A DNA stretch of 64,000 nucleotides from Nocardioides stalactiti (GTDB taxonomy: Bacteria; Actinomycetota; Actinomycetes; Propionibacteriales; Nocardioidaceae), in the NCBI RefSeq assembly GCF_014180715.1, contig NZ_JACEFC010000006.1:1-64000 (forward strand), read 5' to 3'. Positions 17,009 to 25,220 of this stretch are shown piece by piece. The notes beneath the pieces are model-generated. The model had not been told where the DNA came from. It saw only the letters and a program-made list of their open reading frames with translations, and did not search any database. Numbering within the stretch: the first letter of the stretch is position 1; the number at the start of each line of letters is the position of its first letter. A program made the position numbers and the translations under genes.

Positions 17009-17419
17009 TCAGGCGGTCTGCTGGATCTTGATCTCGTTGCCGGCCGGGTCGCGGAACGCGCAGTCGCGGACGCCGTACGGCTGGTCGATCGGCTCCTGCG
17101 CCACCTCGGCTCCGCGCGACTGAAGGAGGTCGAACGTCGCGTCGACGTCGTCGGTGGAGAGATTGATCCCGAAGTAGGTGCCCTTCGCCATGAGCTCACG
17201 GAGCGTCTGCTTCTCCGCGTCGGTGAGGCCCGGGGTCGCGGTGGGCGGGTGGAGCACGATGTTGGTGTCCGGTTGTCCCGGCGGACCGACCGTCACCCAG
17301 CGCATGTCGTTGTAGCCGACGTCCATCCGGACCTCGAAACCCATCGTGTCGCGGTAGAACCTCATTGACTCCTCCGCGTCGAGGTGCGGCAGGAAGCTGC
17401 TGTGGATCTTGATCTCCAT
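17009..17419 (-). CDS. VOC family protein (glyoxalase-like)
   Basis: A 136-residue single VOC domain starting 'MEIKIHSSFLPHLDAEESMRFYRDTMGFEVRMDVG', cited here as its first strand and helix. It ends 'CAFRDPAGNEIKIQQT', the usual last-strand motif. The Met at 17419 is chosen over an upstream one because it begins the fold. It stands just upstream of the UvrA-like gene (27-base gap) and could be co-transcribed. VOC proteins next to drug-type UvrA paralogues can be resistance proteins, but this is only context. Confidence 0.7.
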   Translation of the reverse strand: MEIKIHSSFLPHLDAEESMRFYRDTMGFEVRMDVGYNDMRWVTVGPPGQPDTNIVLHPPTATPGLTDAEKQTLRELMAKGTYFGINLSTDDVDATFDLLQSRGAEVAQEPIDQPYGVRDCAFRDPAGNEIKIQQTA

Positions 17420-17508
17420 GGCCAGGAACCTACGGGCGCGCACCAGCCCCGCGCTTCTCGATTCCTGATCGGTCTCGGCCGCGGACGGTCGTGCGGCATC
17501 ATGCGCGC

Positions 17509-18672
17509 ATGGCCAACTTCTCCGACTTCAACCTCGGCATCTACCTCGGCGGGCTGAGTGGTGTGAAGCCCCCGTTCCCCGTGTCGTACGACGGCTTGGC
17601 CGCCGCGGCGGCGGAGGTGCTCGACCCGGTCCTCCTCGACTACGTCGCCGGCGGCGCGGGCGACGAGCACACCCAGAACGCCAACAGCACCGCTTTCCAC
17701 CGATGGGGTCTCTATCCCCGGATGCTGTCGGGTGCTGCCGAGCGGGACCTCTCGGTCGAGCTGTTCGGACGGACCTACCCCACTCCCCTGTTCATGGCGC
17801 CGATCGGCGTCGTCGGGATCATGCACGAGAGCCAGCACGGCGATCTCGAGGTCGCCCGGGCAGCCGCCGTGTCCGGCGTGCCGGCGGTGATCTCGACCCT
17901 CATGCAGGACCCGATGGAGGACGTCGCGGCCGAGCTCGGCGAGACCCCGGGCTTCTACCAGCTCTACACCCCCAACGACCGCGAGCTCGCGGAGAGCTTC
18001 GTGCGCCGCGCCGAGGCCGCCGGCTACGCCGGCATCGTCGTCACGCTCGACACCTGGAGCCTGGGCTGGCGGCCGCGGGACCTCCATCACGCGGCCATGC
18101 CGCAGCTCCAGGGCAAGTGCCTGGCGAACTACTTCAGCGACCCGGTCTTCCGCAGCCGGCTGGAGCAGACGCCCGAGGAGGACCCGGGCGCGGCGACGAT
18201 CGCCTGGGCACTCACCTTCGGCAGCCCGGCGCTGTCCTGGGACGACCTGCCGTGGCTGCGCGGCCTCACGGACCTGCCGCTGCTGCTCAAGGGGATCTGC
18301 CACCCCGACGACGTCCGCCGGGCCAAGGACGGCGGCGTGGACGGGATCTACTGCTCGAACCACGGAGGACGCCAGGCGGCCAGCGCACCGGCGATCGACT
18401 TCCTGCCCGGAGTGGTCGCCGCGGCCGACGGGATGCCGGTCCTCTTCGACTCCGGAGTCCGGACCGGGGTCGACGTGGTCAAGGCGCTCGCGCTGGGCGC
18501 GACCGCGGTCGGGATCGGCCGGCCCTACGGCTGGGGCATCACGCTCGGCGGCGCGGCCGGCGCCCACCACGTGCTCCAGTGCCTGCTCGCGGAGGCCGAC
18601 CTGACGATGGGCCTCAACGGTTACCGGACGATCGCCGACCTCGCCCCGGAGGTCCTGGTCAGGACTCCTTGA
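17509..18672 (+). CDS. FMN-dependent alpha-hydroxy acid oxidase/lactate 2-monooxygenase-like
   Basis: A 387-residue TIM-barrel flavoenzyme. It starts 'MANFSDFNLGIYLGGLSGV', a lactate 2-monooxygenase-type N-terminus. Family marks are 'LLDYVAGGAGDEHTQNAN', 'PLFMAPIGV' and the active-site block 'DGIYCSNHGGRQ', in which the His abstracts the substrate proton and the Arg binds the carboxylate, plus 'VLFDSGVRTGVDVVKALALGA'. It oxidises an L-2-hydroxy acid such as lactate; whether it releases H2O2 or decarboxylates as the monooxygenase does is undecided. Its 3' end overlaps the convergent SDR gene by 14 bases. Confidence 0.8.
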   Translation: MANFSDFNLGIYLGGLSGVKPPFPVSYDGLAAAAAEVLDPVLLDYVAGGAGDEHTQNANSTAFHRWGLYPRMLSGAAERDLSVELFGRTYPTPLFMAPIGVVGIMHESQHGDLEVARAAAVSGVPAVISTLMQDPMEDVAAELGETPGFYQLYTPNDRELAESFVRRAEAAGYAGIVVTLDTWSLGWRPRDLHHAAMPQLQGKCLANYFSDPVFRSRLEQTPEEDPGAATIAWALTFGSPALSWDDLPWLRGLTDLPLLLKGICHPDDVRRAKDGGVDGIYCSNHGGRQAASAPAIDFLPGVVAAADGMPVLFDSGVRTGVDVVKALALGATAVGIGRPYGWGITLGGAAGAHHVLQCLLAEADLTMGLNGYRTIADLAPEVLVRTP

Positions 18673-19498
18673 CCCACTCCTCGCTGCGGGTCCACAGCTC
18701 CGCGGCGAGCTCGGGAGTCGCGACCTTCGACGGGGTCTTCTCACGCCGGTTGTCGTAGTAGCGGCCGGTGTGCGTCGCGACGTCGGGCGACGTGGCGCAG
18801 TACAGCGACGTACGTGCGCCCTGGGCCGGCGACTTCATCATCAGCTTCATCACCTGACGCAGCCCGATGGGGACCTCCCGCCACACGTCGGAGGCGATGG
18901 TCCCGGGGTGGAGCGAGTACGTCGTGACGCCGGTCCCCTCGAGCCGCCGGCCGAGCTCCTGGGCGTGCAGGACGTTGGCGAGCTTGGACACGCAGTACTC
19001 GTCGAACGCGGTGCGGGTCACGGACGGCTGGCGGATCGCGTCCCAGTCGATGCCCTTCGCGCGGAAGTGACCGGTGCTGGCGACGTTGACGATCCGGCCG
19101 GGGCCACTGGCGACGATGCGGTCGCGCAGCAGCTCGGTGAGCAGGAACGTGCCGACGTGGTTGGTCCCGAAGGCGAGCTCGAACCCGCTGGCCGACATCC
19201 CACGGGCCCCGGCGAGACCGGCGTTGTTGATGAGCACGTGCAGCGGCTCGCCGCTCGCGAGGAGGGTCGCAGCTGCGGCGCGCACCGACGCCAGGTCGCC
19301 GAGGTCGAGCGGGACGTAGTCGAGGTCGGTGTTGCCGGTGCTGTCGGCGATCTCCTTCATCGCGGCGCGGGTCCGGTCCTCCGACCGGCCGGCGATGACC
19401 ACCCGCGCCCCGCGGCCGGCGAGACCGCGCGCCGTCTCCTTGCCGATCCCGGTGTTGGCGCCGGTGACGACGAAGGTACGGCCCTGGAGATCGCTCAT
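18659..19498 (-). CDS. Short-chain dehydrogenase/reductase
   Basis: A 279-residue SDR with TGANTGIG at residues 13-20, 'VLINNAG' near residue 90 and the catalytic Tyr-Lys pair in 'FDEYCVSKLANVLH'. The overall pattern matches the retinol-dehydrogenase-like actinobacterial SDRs; NADP is likely from the basic residues after strand 2 ('AGRSEDR'). Substrate unknown. Convergent with the hydroxy-acid oxidase gene. Confidence 0.8.
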   Translation of the reverse strand: MSDLQGRTFVVTGANTGIGKETARGLAGRGARVVIAGRSEDRTRAAMKEIADSTGNTDLDYVPLDLGDLASVRAAAATLLASGEPLHVLINNAGLAGARGMSASGFELAFGTNHVGTFLLTELLRDRIVASGPGRIVNVASTGHFRAKGIDWDAIRQPSVTRTAFDEYCVSKLANVLHAQELGRRLEGTGVTTYSLHPGTIASDVWREVPIGLRQVMKLMMKSPAQGARTSLYCATSPDVATHTGRYYDNRREKTPSKVATPELAAELWTRSEEWVKES

Positions 19499-19552
19499 GG
19501 TCCGTCATCCTTGCGGTCCGGCGGAGGTTTGTCCTCCGACCGTGGGCGGATC

Positions 19553-19975
19553 TCAGGCCGGACGGCGCACCGGTCGGGTCACCTTCTTCGCGACGCAGGC
19601 GATCATGCCCTCGGTCGAGCGCTCGGGATCGTCGCGATAGACGCTGGGCGAGACGCCGACCAGCTCGGTGAAGCGGGTGCTGAAGGTGCCGAGCGAGGAG
19701 CAGCCCACGGCGAAGCAGACGTCGGTGACGCTCAGGTCGCCGCGCCGCAGCAAGGTCATCGCCCGCTCGATCCGGCGCGTCATCAGGTAGGAGTACGGCG
19801 GCTCGCCGTAGGCCTCCTTGAACTGGCGGCTGAGGTGGCCCGACGACATCCCCACGCCCCGGGCGAGCGCGGCGACGTCGAGAGGCTGCGCGTAGTCCCG
19901 GTCGATCCGGTCCTTGACCTTGCGCAGCAGCGCCAGGTCACGCAGCCGCTGGTCGTCGGCGTCGCGGGTGCTCAC
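19553..19975 (-). CDS. AraC-family transcriptional regulator (DNA-binding domain only)
   Basis: Starting from GTG at 19975 gives 140 residues that are almost entirely an AraC/XylS DNA-binding domain. The first HTH is 'LDVAALARGVGMSSGHLSRQFKEAYGEPPYSYL' (residues ~31-63), and the second is near 'SVTDVCFAVGCSSLGTFSTRF'. There is no ligand-binding domain, as in the SoxS/MarA type. The open frame upstream belongs to an antisense shadow. Target unknown, probably a neighbouring gene. Confidence 0.75.
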   Translation of the reverse strand: MSTRDADDQRLRDLALLRKVKDRIDRDYAQPLDVAALARGVGMSSGHLSRQFKEAYGEPPYSYLMTRRIERAMTLLRRGDLSVTDVCFAVGCSSLGTFSTRFTELVGVSPSVYRDDPERSTEGMIACVAKKVTRPVRRPA

Positions 19976-20022
19976 GCACCGATCGTGCCACGGACGACCG
20001 ACACGGCGCGCCGGGTGTGGCG

Positions 20023-20778
20023 CTAGTCGACGAGGTACTGGTCGGCCCAGGCCGAGATGATCCGCCCGGCGCGCTGGGCCTGACCCCGGGCCGTGAGCAG
20101 GTGGTCGGAGCCCTCGAGCGAGACGAAGCTGCGGGGGTGCCGTGCGGTCCGGAAGATCTCGCTGGCGTTGGCGATGCCCACCGTGTTGTCGGTCGGTGAG
20201 TGCATGACGAGGAGGGGCCGGTGCAGGCCCCTGATCGACTCGCGGAGGTCGGCACCCCGCATGTCCTCGACGAACGAGCGTCGCAGCGTCAGCGCCTTGC
20301 CGCCGACCAGCCACTCGGCCTGGCCGTCCTCCAGGACGCGGTCGACGAGCGCGTCGTACTGCTGCTCGGCGTGGCCGGGCTCGATCGGGGCTCCCACCGT
20401 GACGACTGCGCGGGCGTGAGCGTCGCGTGCGGCGGCCAGCGCGGCGGCACCGCCCAGCGAGTGACCCACGAGCAGGTCGATCGGCGTGCCGCGCTCGGCC
20501 ATGAACCGCGCCGCCAGCACGGTGTCGGCGACCTTCTGGGTGAACGACCCGTCGCCCCAGTCGCCGTCGGAGTCCGCGAGCCCCAGGTTGTCGTACCGGA
20601 GCATCCCGATCCCGTCGGCGGCCAGCTGCTTGCAGATCCGCGAGGCGGCCGGGCAGTCCTTGCCGAGCGTGAGGCCGTGGACGAACAGCCCCCACCCCCG
20701 CGCCGGGCCGGCCGGCTCGTCGATGAGGCCGGCCAGCAAGGGACCGCTGCTGCTCGCGAACCGGACGGGCGTCGCCAT
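20023..20778 (-). CDS. Alpha/beta hydrolase
   Basis: A 251-residue alpha/beta hydrolase with the nucleophile elbow GHSLGG (Ser) in 'DLLVGHSLGGAAALAAARD' and the 'LFVHGLTLGKDC' oxyanion region near residue 35. The last His is probably in 'GSDHLLTARG'. The family resembles OsmC-associated or esterase-type hydrolases of ~250 residues. It is a single gene 47 bases upstream of the AraC-type regulator on the same strand, which may regulate it or simply be adjacent. Confidence 0.75.
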   Translation of the reverse strand: MATPVRFASSSGPLLAGLIDEPAGPARGWGLFVHGLTLGKDCPAASRICKQLAADGIGMLRYDNLGLADSDGDWGDGSFTQKVADTVLAARFMAERGTPIDLLVGHSLGGAAALAAARDAHARAVVTVGAPIEPGHAEQQYDALVDRVLEDGQAEWLVGGKALTLRRSFVEDMRGADLRESIRGLHRPLLVMHSPTDNTVGIANASEIFRTARHPRSFVSLEGSDHLLTARGQAQRAGRIISAWADQYLVD

Positions 20779-20814
20779 GCCCGGCAGCGTAGACGAGGCG
20801 CTGCCCCGTCGGGA

Positions 20815-20985
20815 TCAGCTGGCTTCGAGCCAGGAACCCGTCCGCGAGATGCCGACGCGCCGGTGCAGGTCGCACATGCCCGTCTCGGTCACCGGCTCGC
20901 CGTCGCACGTCGGGAAGAAGCAGTCGCCTGCCAGTCCTCCCGGCCCTCCGGCCGGCCCTGCGTCGTACGAAGATCCTGCTGCCAT
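20815..20985 (-). CDS. Small Cys/His protein, possible zinc finger
   Basis: A 56-residue protein from the ATG at 20985. After a Gly-rich start it holds 'CFFPTCDGEPVTETGMCDLH', i.e. C-x4-C-x10-C-x2-H, the spacing of short zinc-binding modules seen in small actinobacterial proteins. No homolog can be named. It lies in the gap between the hydrolase and the GGDEF gene. The frame is open upstream, so a longer start cannot be excluded. Confidence 0.45.
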   Translation of the reverse strand: MAAGSSYDAGPAGGPGGLAGDCFFPTCDGEPVTETGMCDLHRRVGISRTGSWLEAS

Positions 20986-21104
20986 TGCCCTCGCCCCCTC
21001 GGGTGTGTCCTTCCATGCTGCGCCTGCGGACCCCAGGACAACGTCCTGCTCGCGGGCAGTGACCGCATGGTCAGAAGGGGCTAGCCGACCCGGCGATCGG
21101 AGCC

Positions 21105-22367
21105 TCAGGCGTCGACGAGGACGAGGTGCGTCCGGTTCCGTCCCTCGTGCTTGGCCAGGAAGAGAGCGCGGTCGGCGGCCGTGAGAGCGGAGACGAAGTC
21201 GATCTGGCCGTCCTCGGGGGTCACGGCGCCGAGGCCGATGCTGATCGTGATCGGGCCACCGCCCGGGACGTCGATCGCCGCGACGCCGGCCCGGATCCGC
21301 TCGGCGATCCCGGTGGCGTCCTCGATCGCGACGTCGGGAAGGAGGACGCAGAACTCCTCGCCACCGAAGCGGCCGAGGACGTCGTCGTTGCGCAGCTCGG
21401 CGCGGATGGCCGCGGCGACGGCCGCCAGGGCGTCGTCGCCGACGAGGTGGCCCCAGAGATCGTTGAAGGTCTTGAAGTGGTCGAGATCGGCGAAGAGGAC
21501 GCACCACGGCTGCTCGCGGCGGTGGCACCGATCGGCTCCGGCCATCGCCAGCCGACGCCACGACTCGAACCGCAGGGTGCCGGTCTTCTCGTCGTGCTCT
21601 GCACGTTCCCGCAGCGGCTCGTGGAGGGCGGCGCGCTGGGTGAGGACGTAGACCGGAGCCAGCAGGACGATGAACCAGCCGCCCCCGGTCCAGATCGCCG
21701 CGGACAGTCCGCCGACGAGCAGGACCCCCGCCTCGGTGAGGTAGAACGACGGGCTCCGCAGGGTCTGGCGCAGCCATACCTCGTCCTCGGGAACGTTGAG
21801 GTAGGCGCTGCCGTGGAAGAGCACGGTCTCGACGGCGAGGAACGTCGCGGCAGCGGCGACGACGCCGATCAGCCCGACCAGCCCGGTCCCGTGCATGAGG
21901 TCGTGATGGTTGCCGATGACTGCGTGCGCCACCACCGCGGCGGACAGCGCGGCGACGACGACGTACGCCGCCGAGCCGATCCACTTCCACGGCGGCGCCC
22001 GTAGCCCGCGCCACCAGGCGTGCCCGTAGGTGACCACGACGACCGGGAGGAGCCACCACGTGGGGAGGAGCAGCGCGCTGGCGAAGGCCCAGGCCGACAG
22101 GCCCTTGTGGGGCCGCTGGCTCTGCGAGATGCCGCCCTCGAGAAGGCGCCCGATCTCGACGTTGAGCACGGAGAGGGCGATGAGGACCAGGCCGGTGACG
22201 GTGGCGTCCTTCGCGGTGTGGCCCTGACCCCGGTCGACGAGGAGCAAGGGCAGCACGAGGGCGCAGAGGAACGCGGCGCTCACCCAGGCCCGGCAGGCGC
22301 GCGGTGTCCGCACGAACGCCCATCGGCCGGTGACCGCGCCACTGCGCGCTCCGTCGCCGCCCTCCAT
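21105..22367 (-). CDS. Membrane-bound diguanylate cyclase (GGDEF)
   Basis: About 420 residues from the Met at 22367. Six to seven hydrophobic segments span about residues 25-215, followed by a GGDEF domain with intact signature GGEEF in 'LGRFGGEEFCVLLPD' and the upstream 'LFADLDHFKTFNDLWGH' metal/substrate motif. It should make cyclic di-GMP from GTP at the membrane. No RxxD inhibitory site is obvious. No EAL partner is in the window. The frame stays open upstream to 22589, but that part lacks hydrophobic segments and Met/SD support. Confidence 0.85.
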   Translation of the reverse strand: MEGGDGARSGAVTGRWAFVRTPRACRAWVSAAFLCALVLPLLLVDRGQGHTAKDATVTGLVLIALSVLNVEIGRLLEGGISQSQRPHKGLSAWAFASALLLPTWWLLPVVVVTYGHAWWRGLRAPPWKWIGSAAYVVVAALSAAVVAHAVIGNHHDLMHGTGLVGLIGVVAAAATFLAVETVLFHGSAYLNVPEDEVWLRQTLRSPSFYLTEAGVLLVGGLSAAIWTGGGWFIVLLAPVYVLTQRAALHEPLRERAEHDEKTGTLRFESWRRLAMAGADRCHRREQPWCVLFADLDHFKTFNDLWGHLVGDDALAAVAAAIRAELRNDDVLGRFGGEEFCVLLPDVAIEDATGIAERIRAGVAAIDVPGGGPITISIGLGAVTPEDGQIDFVSALTAADRALFLAKHEGRNRTHLVLVDA

Positions 22368-22560
22368 CGATCCACCTGTTCCCCCGCGCGACGACCGTGG
22401 TCGCGCACCGACTCCCTCGTCGAACGGTAGGGCGTCGTGGGGTGCCTCGTCCGGCGAACCGGGCAAACAGGGACCCTTGGTCCCGCTCGACTCCTCACGT
22501 CGGCCTCCGACCCGTCGATCGGTCCTGACAAGCCGATCAGCCGGAGAGGAGGTGCCGACC

Positions 22561-22719
22561 ATGTGGAACGAGACCGAAACCGCGACCACCCGGAGGGGGG
22601 TGGCCCATCTGTCGCACGACCTGCCCTGCCCGTCGTGCGGTCATGGCATCCACACCTTCCTCCCCTGCAGCGACGGGTGTGACTGCCCGCCCGTCGTGCT
22701 GCCCGGACAAGCCGCCTGA
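22561..22719 (+). CDS. Small conserved Cys-rich protein
   Basis: A 52-residue protein preceded by GAGGAGGT eight bases upstream of ATG. Residues 21-42 carry C23, C26, C36, C40 and C42 (CPSC...C...CDC) around 'GHGIHTFLPCSDGCDCPP', which looks like a metal-binding knuckle. Similar very short Cys-rich proteins occur in other actinobacteria, but I know no function. It lies alone between the GGDEF gene (divergent) and the alpha/beta hydrolase. Confidence 0.6.
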   Translation: MWNETETATTRRGVAHLSHDLPCPSCGHGIHTFLPCSDGCDCPPVVLPGQAA

Positions 22720-22773
22720 GCGCCGGCCCACCGCTCGCTGAGCACTGTCGGTGGCCCTGCCTACGGTGGTCCC

Positions 22774-23478
22774 ATGACGACTCCACCGATCGTTCTGGTC
22801 CCCGGATTCTGGCTCGGCGCTTGGGCGTGGGACGAGGTCGCCGCCCGCCTGCGCGAGCAGGGGCACGACGTCCGTCCGGTCACCCTCCCCGGCCTCGACT
22901 CGGTCGACGCCGACCGCTCCGGCATCAGCTTCGCCGACCACGTCGATGCGATCTGCGCGGCGGTCACCGAGGCCGGGACTCCTGTCGTGCTCGCCGTCCA
23001 CAGCGGCGCCGGCATGTCCGGCTACGCCGCGACCGACAAGATCCCTCATCAGGTCGCCGCGATGGTCTACGTCGACACGGCCCCGGGCAAGGGAGCCATC
23101 AACCCCGACTTCGAGGGCGACGAGTGGCCGCTCCCGCCGACCTGGGAAGAGCTGGACGAGAACCTCGACGGCATCAGCGAGGAGCAGCTCGACCGGTTCC
23201 GCGAACGCGCCGTGCCCCAGCCCGCAGCAGCGCTCCGCGAGGAGTGGTCGTTCACCAACGAGGACCGGCGGGCGGTCCCGTCGACGGTGGTGTGCACGGC
23301 GTTCACCGCCGAGGACTACCGGAAGTACGCCGCCGAGGGCTACAGCTTCCTCGCCGGGCTCGACGAGGTCTCCGACATCACCTGGATCGACCTCCCGACC
23401 AGCCACTGGCCGATGTGGTCCCGGCCCGACGACCTGGCCCAGATCCTCGGTGACGTCGCCCGCGGTGTGGGAACCTGA
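22774..23478 (+). CDS. Alpha/beta hydrolase (esterase-like)
   Basis: A 234-residue hydrolase of the plant-esterase-like (salicylate-binding/MenH-like) group. It starts 'PPIVLVPGFWLGAWAWDEV' with the nucleophile in 'LAVHSGAGMSG' (Ser within HSGAG) and the final His in 'DLPTSHWPMWSRPDDL'. It begins 55 bases after the Cys-rich gene. It may act on a small ester or lactone; no substrate can be assigned. Confidence 0.75.
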   Translation: MTTPPIVLVPGFWLGAWAWDEVAARLREQGHDVRPVTLPGLDSVDADRSGISFADHVDAICAAVTEAGTPVVLAVHSGAGMSGYAATDKIPHQVAAMVYVDTAPGKGAINPDFEGDEWPLPPTWEELDENLDGISEEQLDRFRERAVPQPAAALREEWSFTNEDRRAVPSTVVCTAFTAEDYRKYAAEGYSFLAGLDEVSDITWIDLPTSHWPMWSRPDDLAQILGDVARGVGT

Positions 23479-23482
23479 CGGG

Positions 23483-24025
23483 GTGCCCCGACGTCCCACC
23501 GCCGTGAAGACGATCCTGCTGGCCACGGCCGCACTCCTCGCCCTGACGATGTCCTCCTGCGGTGACGACGACGAGCCGACCACCATGGCCCGCGACGACG
23601 GCGCCGCCGGCTCGACCTCCCTCGACGACCTCGACGGACGGGCGTTCGCCTCGGTCCGCGTCGACGGCCACCGGCTGGTCGACGGCACCCAGGTCCGGCT
23701 CGCGTTCGACGGTGACGCGCTCTCCGCGGACGCCGGGTGCAACCACCTGTTCGGCACCATCGCCGTCGCCGACGAGCGGCTCACCGCCACCGACATGGGC
23801 GGCACCGAGATGGGCTGCCCCGACGGCCGCAACGACCAGGACGCGTGGCTGACGACGTTCCTGGGTGACGGACCGACCGTCGCGCTCGACGGCGACACCC
23901 TCGTCCTGACCGGCGGCGACGTGGTCCTCGAGCTCGTCGAGCAGGACGTGCCCGACGAGCCCGTGCACCAAGGTGACCCGGACGAGCCGGTGTCCGACGA
24001 CGACGAGGGGGTCGTCGTCGAGTGA
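23483..24025 (+). CDS. META/HslJ-domain lipoprotein
   Basis: The GTG start at 23483 gives 180 residues with a signal peptide and lipobox LTMSSC near residue 23-28 (a second in-frame GTG lies 21 bases on). The mature part is an acidic linker, then an HslJ/META-like domain with 'SADAGCNHLFGTIAVADERL' and 'GGTEMGCPDGRNDQDAWLTTFL'. The acidic tail is rich in Asp/Glu. HslJ-type proteins are linked to heat and antibiotic tolerance in E. coli; function here is unproven. It begins four bases after the hydrolase stop, so it may be co-transcribed. Confidence 0.75.
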   Translation: MPRRPTAVKTILLATAALLALTMSSCGDDDEPTTMARDDGAAGSTSLDDLDGRAFASVRVDGHRLVDGTQVRLAFDGDALSADAGCNHLFGTIAVADERLTATDMGGTEMGCPDGRNDQDAWLTTFLGDGPTVALDGDTLVLTGGDVVLELVEQDVPDEPVHQGDPDEPVSDDDEGVVVE

Positions 24026-24034
24026 CCTCGGCGG

Positions 24035-24092
24035 GCGACCCCGTCGGGCGACCCCGTCCCGCGACCCCGTCGGGTGACCCCGTCGGGTGACG
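24035..24092. repeat. 13-base tandem repeat
   Basis: Four units of about GCGACCCCGTCGG (some with GTGACC) and a partial fifth lie directly after the lipoprotein stop, in the gap before the alcohol dehydrogenase. Units 2 and 4 differ by two or one base. No hairpin is obvious; it is probably slipped-strand repeat DNA. Confidence 0.6.
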
Positions 24093-24107
24093 CGGCGCCG
24101 ACCGTGG

Positions 24108-25133
24108 TCAGACCTGCAGCATCACCTTCACTGCGCGCCGCTCGTCCATCGCCCGGTAGGCCTCGGGGGCCTCGACCAGCGGCAACGTGAGGTCGAAGAC
24201 CTGGCCCGGGTCGATCCGGCCGGAGACGACGAGGTCGAGCAGCTCGGGGAGGTAGCGCCGGACCGGGGCCATGCCGCCGCGCAGGCCGACGTTCTTCTGG
24301 AACATCCGGCCCACGGGGAGCTCCACCCCGTGGGGGACGCCGACGAAGCCGACGGTGGCCCCCGGGCGCGCCACCGCGAACGCCGAGCCCATCGAGTCGT
24401 CGGTGCCGACGCACTCGAGGACGGCATCGGCACCGATGCCCTTCGTGATCTCCTTCACGGCCTTGGCGCCTTCGCGACCACGCTCGGCGACGACGTGGGT
24501 GGCGCCGAAGGCGGTGGCCAGCTGTTGGCGGCTCTCATGACGGGACATCGCAATGATCGTCTCGGCGCCCATCACCGACGCGGCGAGGACGCCGCACAGA
24601 CCGACCGCGCCGTCACCGACCACGACCACGGTGCCGCCTGCGGTGACGCCCGCGGACACCGCCGCGTGCCACCCGGTCGGCATCACGTCGGTGAGGGCGA
24701 GGAACGACGGCACGAGAGCGTCGTCGGGCACTCCCCCGGTCGCGACCAGGCTGCCGTCGGCGTGACCCACCCGGGCGTACTGCCCCTGGCCGCTCGACGT
24801 CATCGAGAGGTTGTCGCACGCCGACTGGACCCCGGCGCGGCAGTGCGCGCAGGTGTTGTCGCAGTGGCAGAACGGCACGATGACGAAGTCGCCGGGCTTG
24901 AAGCCGGTCACCTCGGCGCCGACCTCCTCCACCACGCCGATGCACTCGTGGCCGATGGTGGAGCCGGGCGAGATCGGGTTCTCGCCGCGGTAGGGCCACA
25001 GGTCCGAACCGCAGACGCACCCGGCGGTCACCCGCACGATCGCGTCGGTGGGACGCTTGATCGTCGGGTCGGGCACCTCCTCCACGCGGATGTCCCGGAT
25101 GCCGTGGATCGTGGTGGCGAGCATGTCGATCAT
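24108..25133 (-). CDS. Zinc-dependent alcohol dehydrogenase
   Basis: A 341-residue medium-chain dehydrogenase. The catalytic zinc pattern is 'CVCGSDLWPYRG' and 'GHECIGVVEEVG', and the structural zinc has Cys near 'CHCDNTCAHCRAGVQSACD'. A Rossmann motif 'VVVGDGAVGLCGV' binds NAD(P). The first residues could start at the Met three codons in. The enzyme probably oxidises an alcohol or polyol; substrate unknown. Divergent from the HTH-MurA gene with 87 bases between. Confidence 0.85.
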   Translation of the reverse strand: MIDMLATTIHGIRDIRVEEVPDPTIKRPTDAIVRVTAGCVCGSDLWPYRGENPISPGSTIGHECIGVVEEVGAEVTGFKPGDFVIVPFCHCDNTCAHCRAGVQSACDNLSMTSSGQGQYARVGHADGSLVATGGVPDDALVPSFLALTDVMPTGWHAAVSAGVTAGGTVVVVGDGAVGLCGVLAASVMGAETIIAMSRHESRQQLATAFGATHVVAERGREGAKAVKEITKGIGADAVLECVGTDDSMGSAFAVARPGATVGFVGVPHGVELPVGRMFQKNVGLRGGMAPVRRYLPELLDLVVSGRIDPGQVFDLTLPLVEAPEAYRAMDERRAVKVMLQV

Positions 25134-25220
25134 CCTGCCCTATCGACCCTGACCGCCTCGCGGCCGATTCACCGCGCGGCACGGTTGGCGATATCTCACA
25201 TGTGAGTTACCGTCGGCATC

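Noticed and set aside
15066-17123. 685-codon plus-strand frame antisense to the UvrA-like gene
   Set aside because: The minus-strand UvrA has all family motifs; the antisense frame has none and shows the usual Arg/Val/Gly/Asp bias of shadows.
24035-24092. CRISPR-like repeat
   Set aside because: The 13-base units are in direct contact with no spacers, and there are no cas genes. It is a simple tandem repeat.
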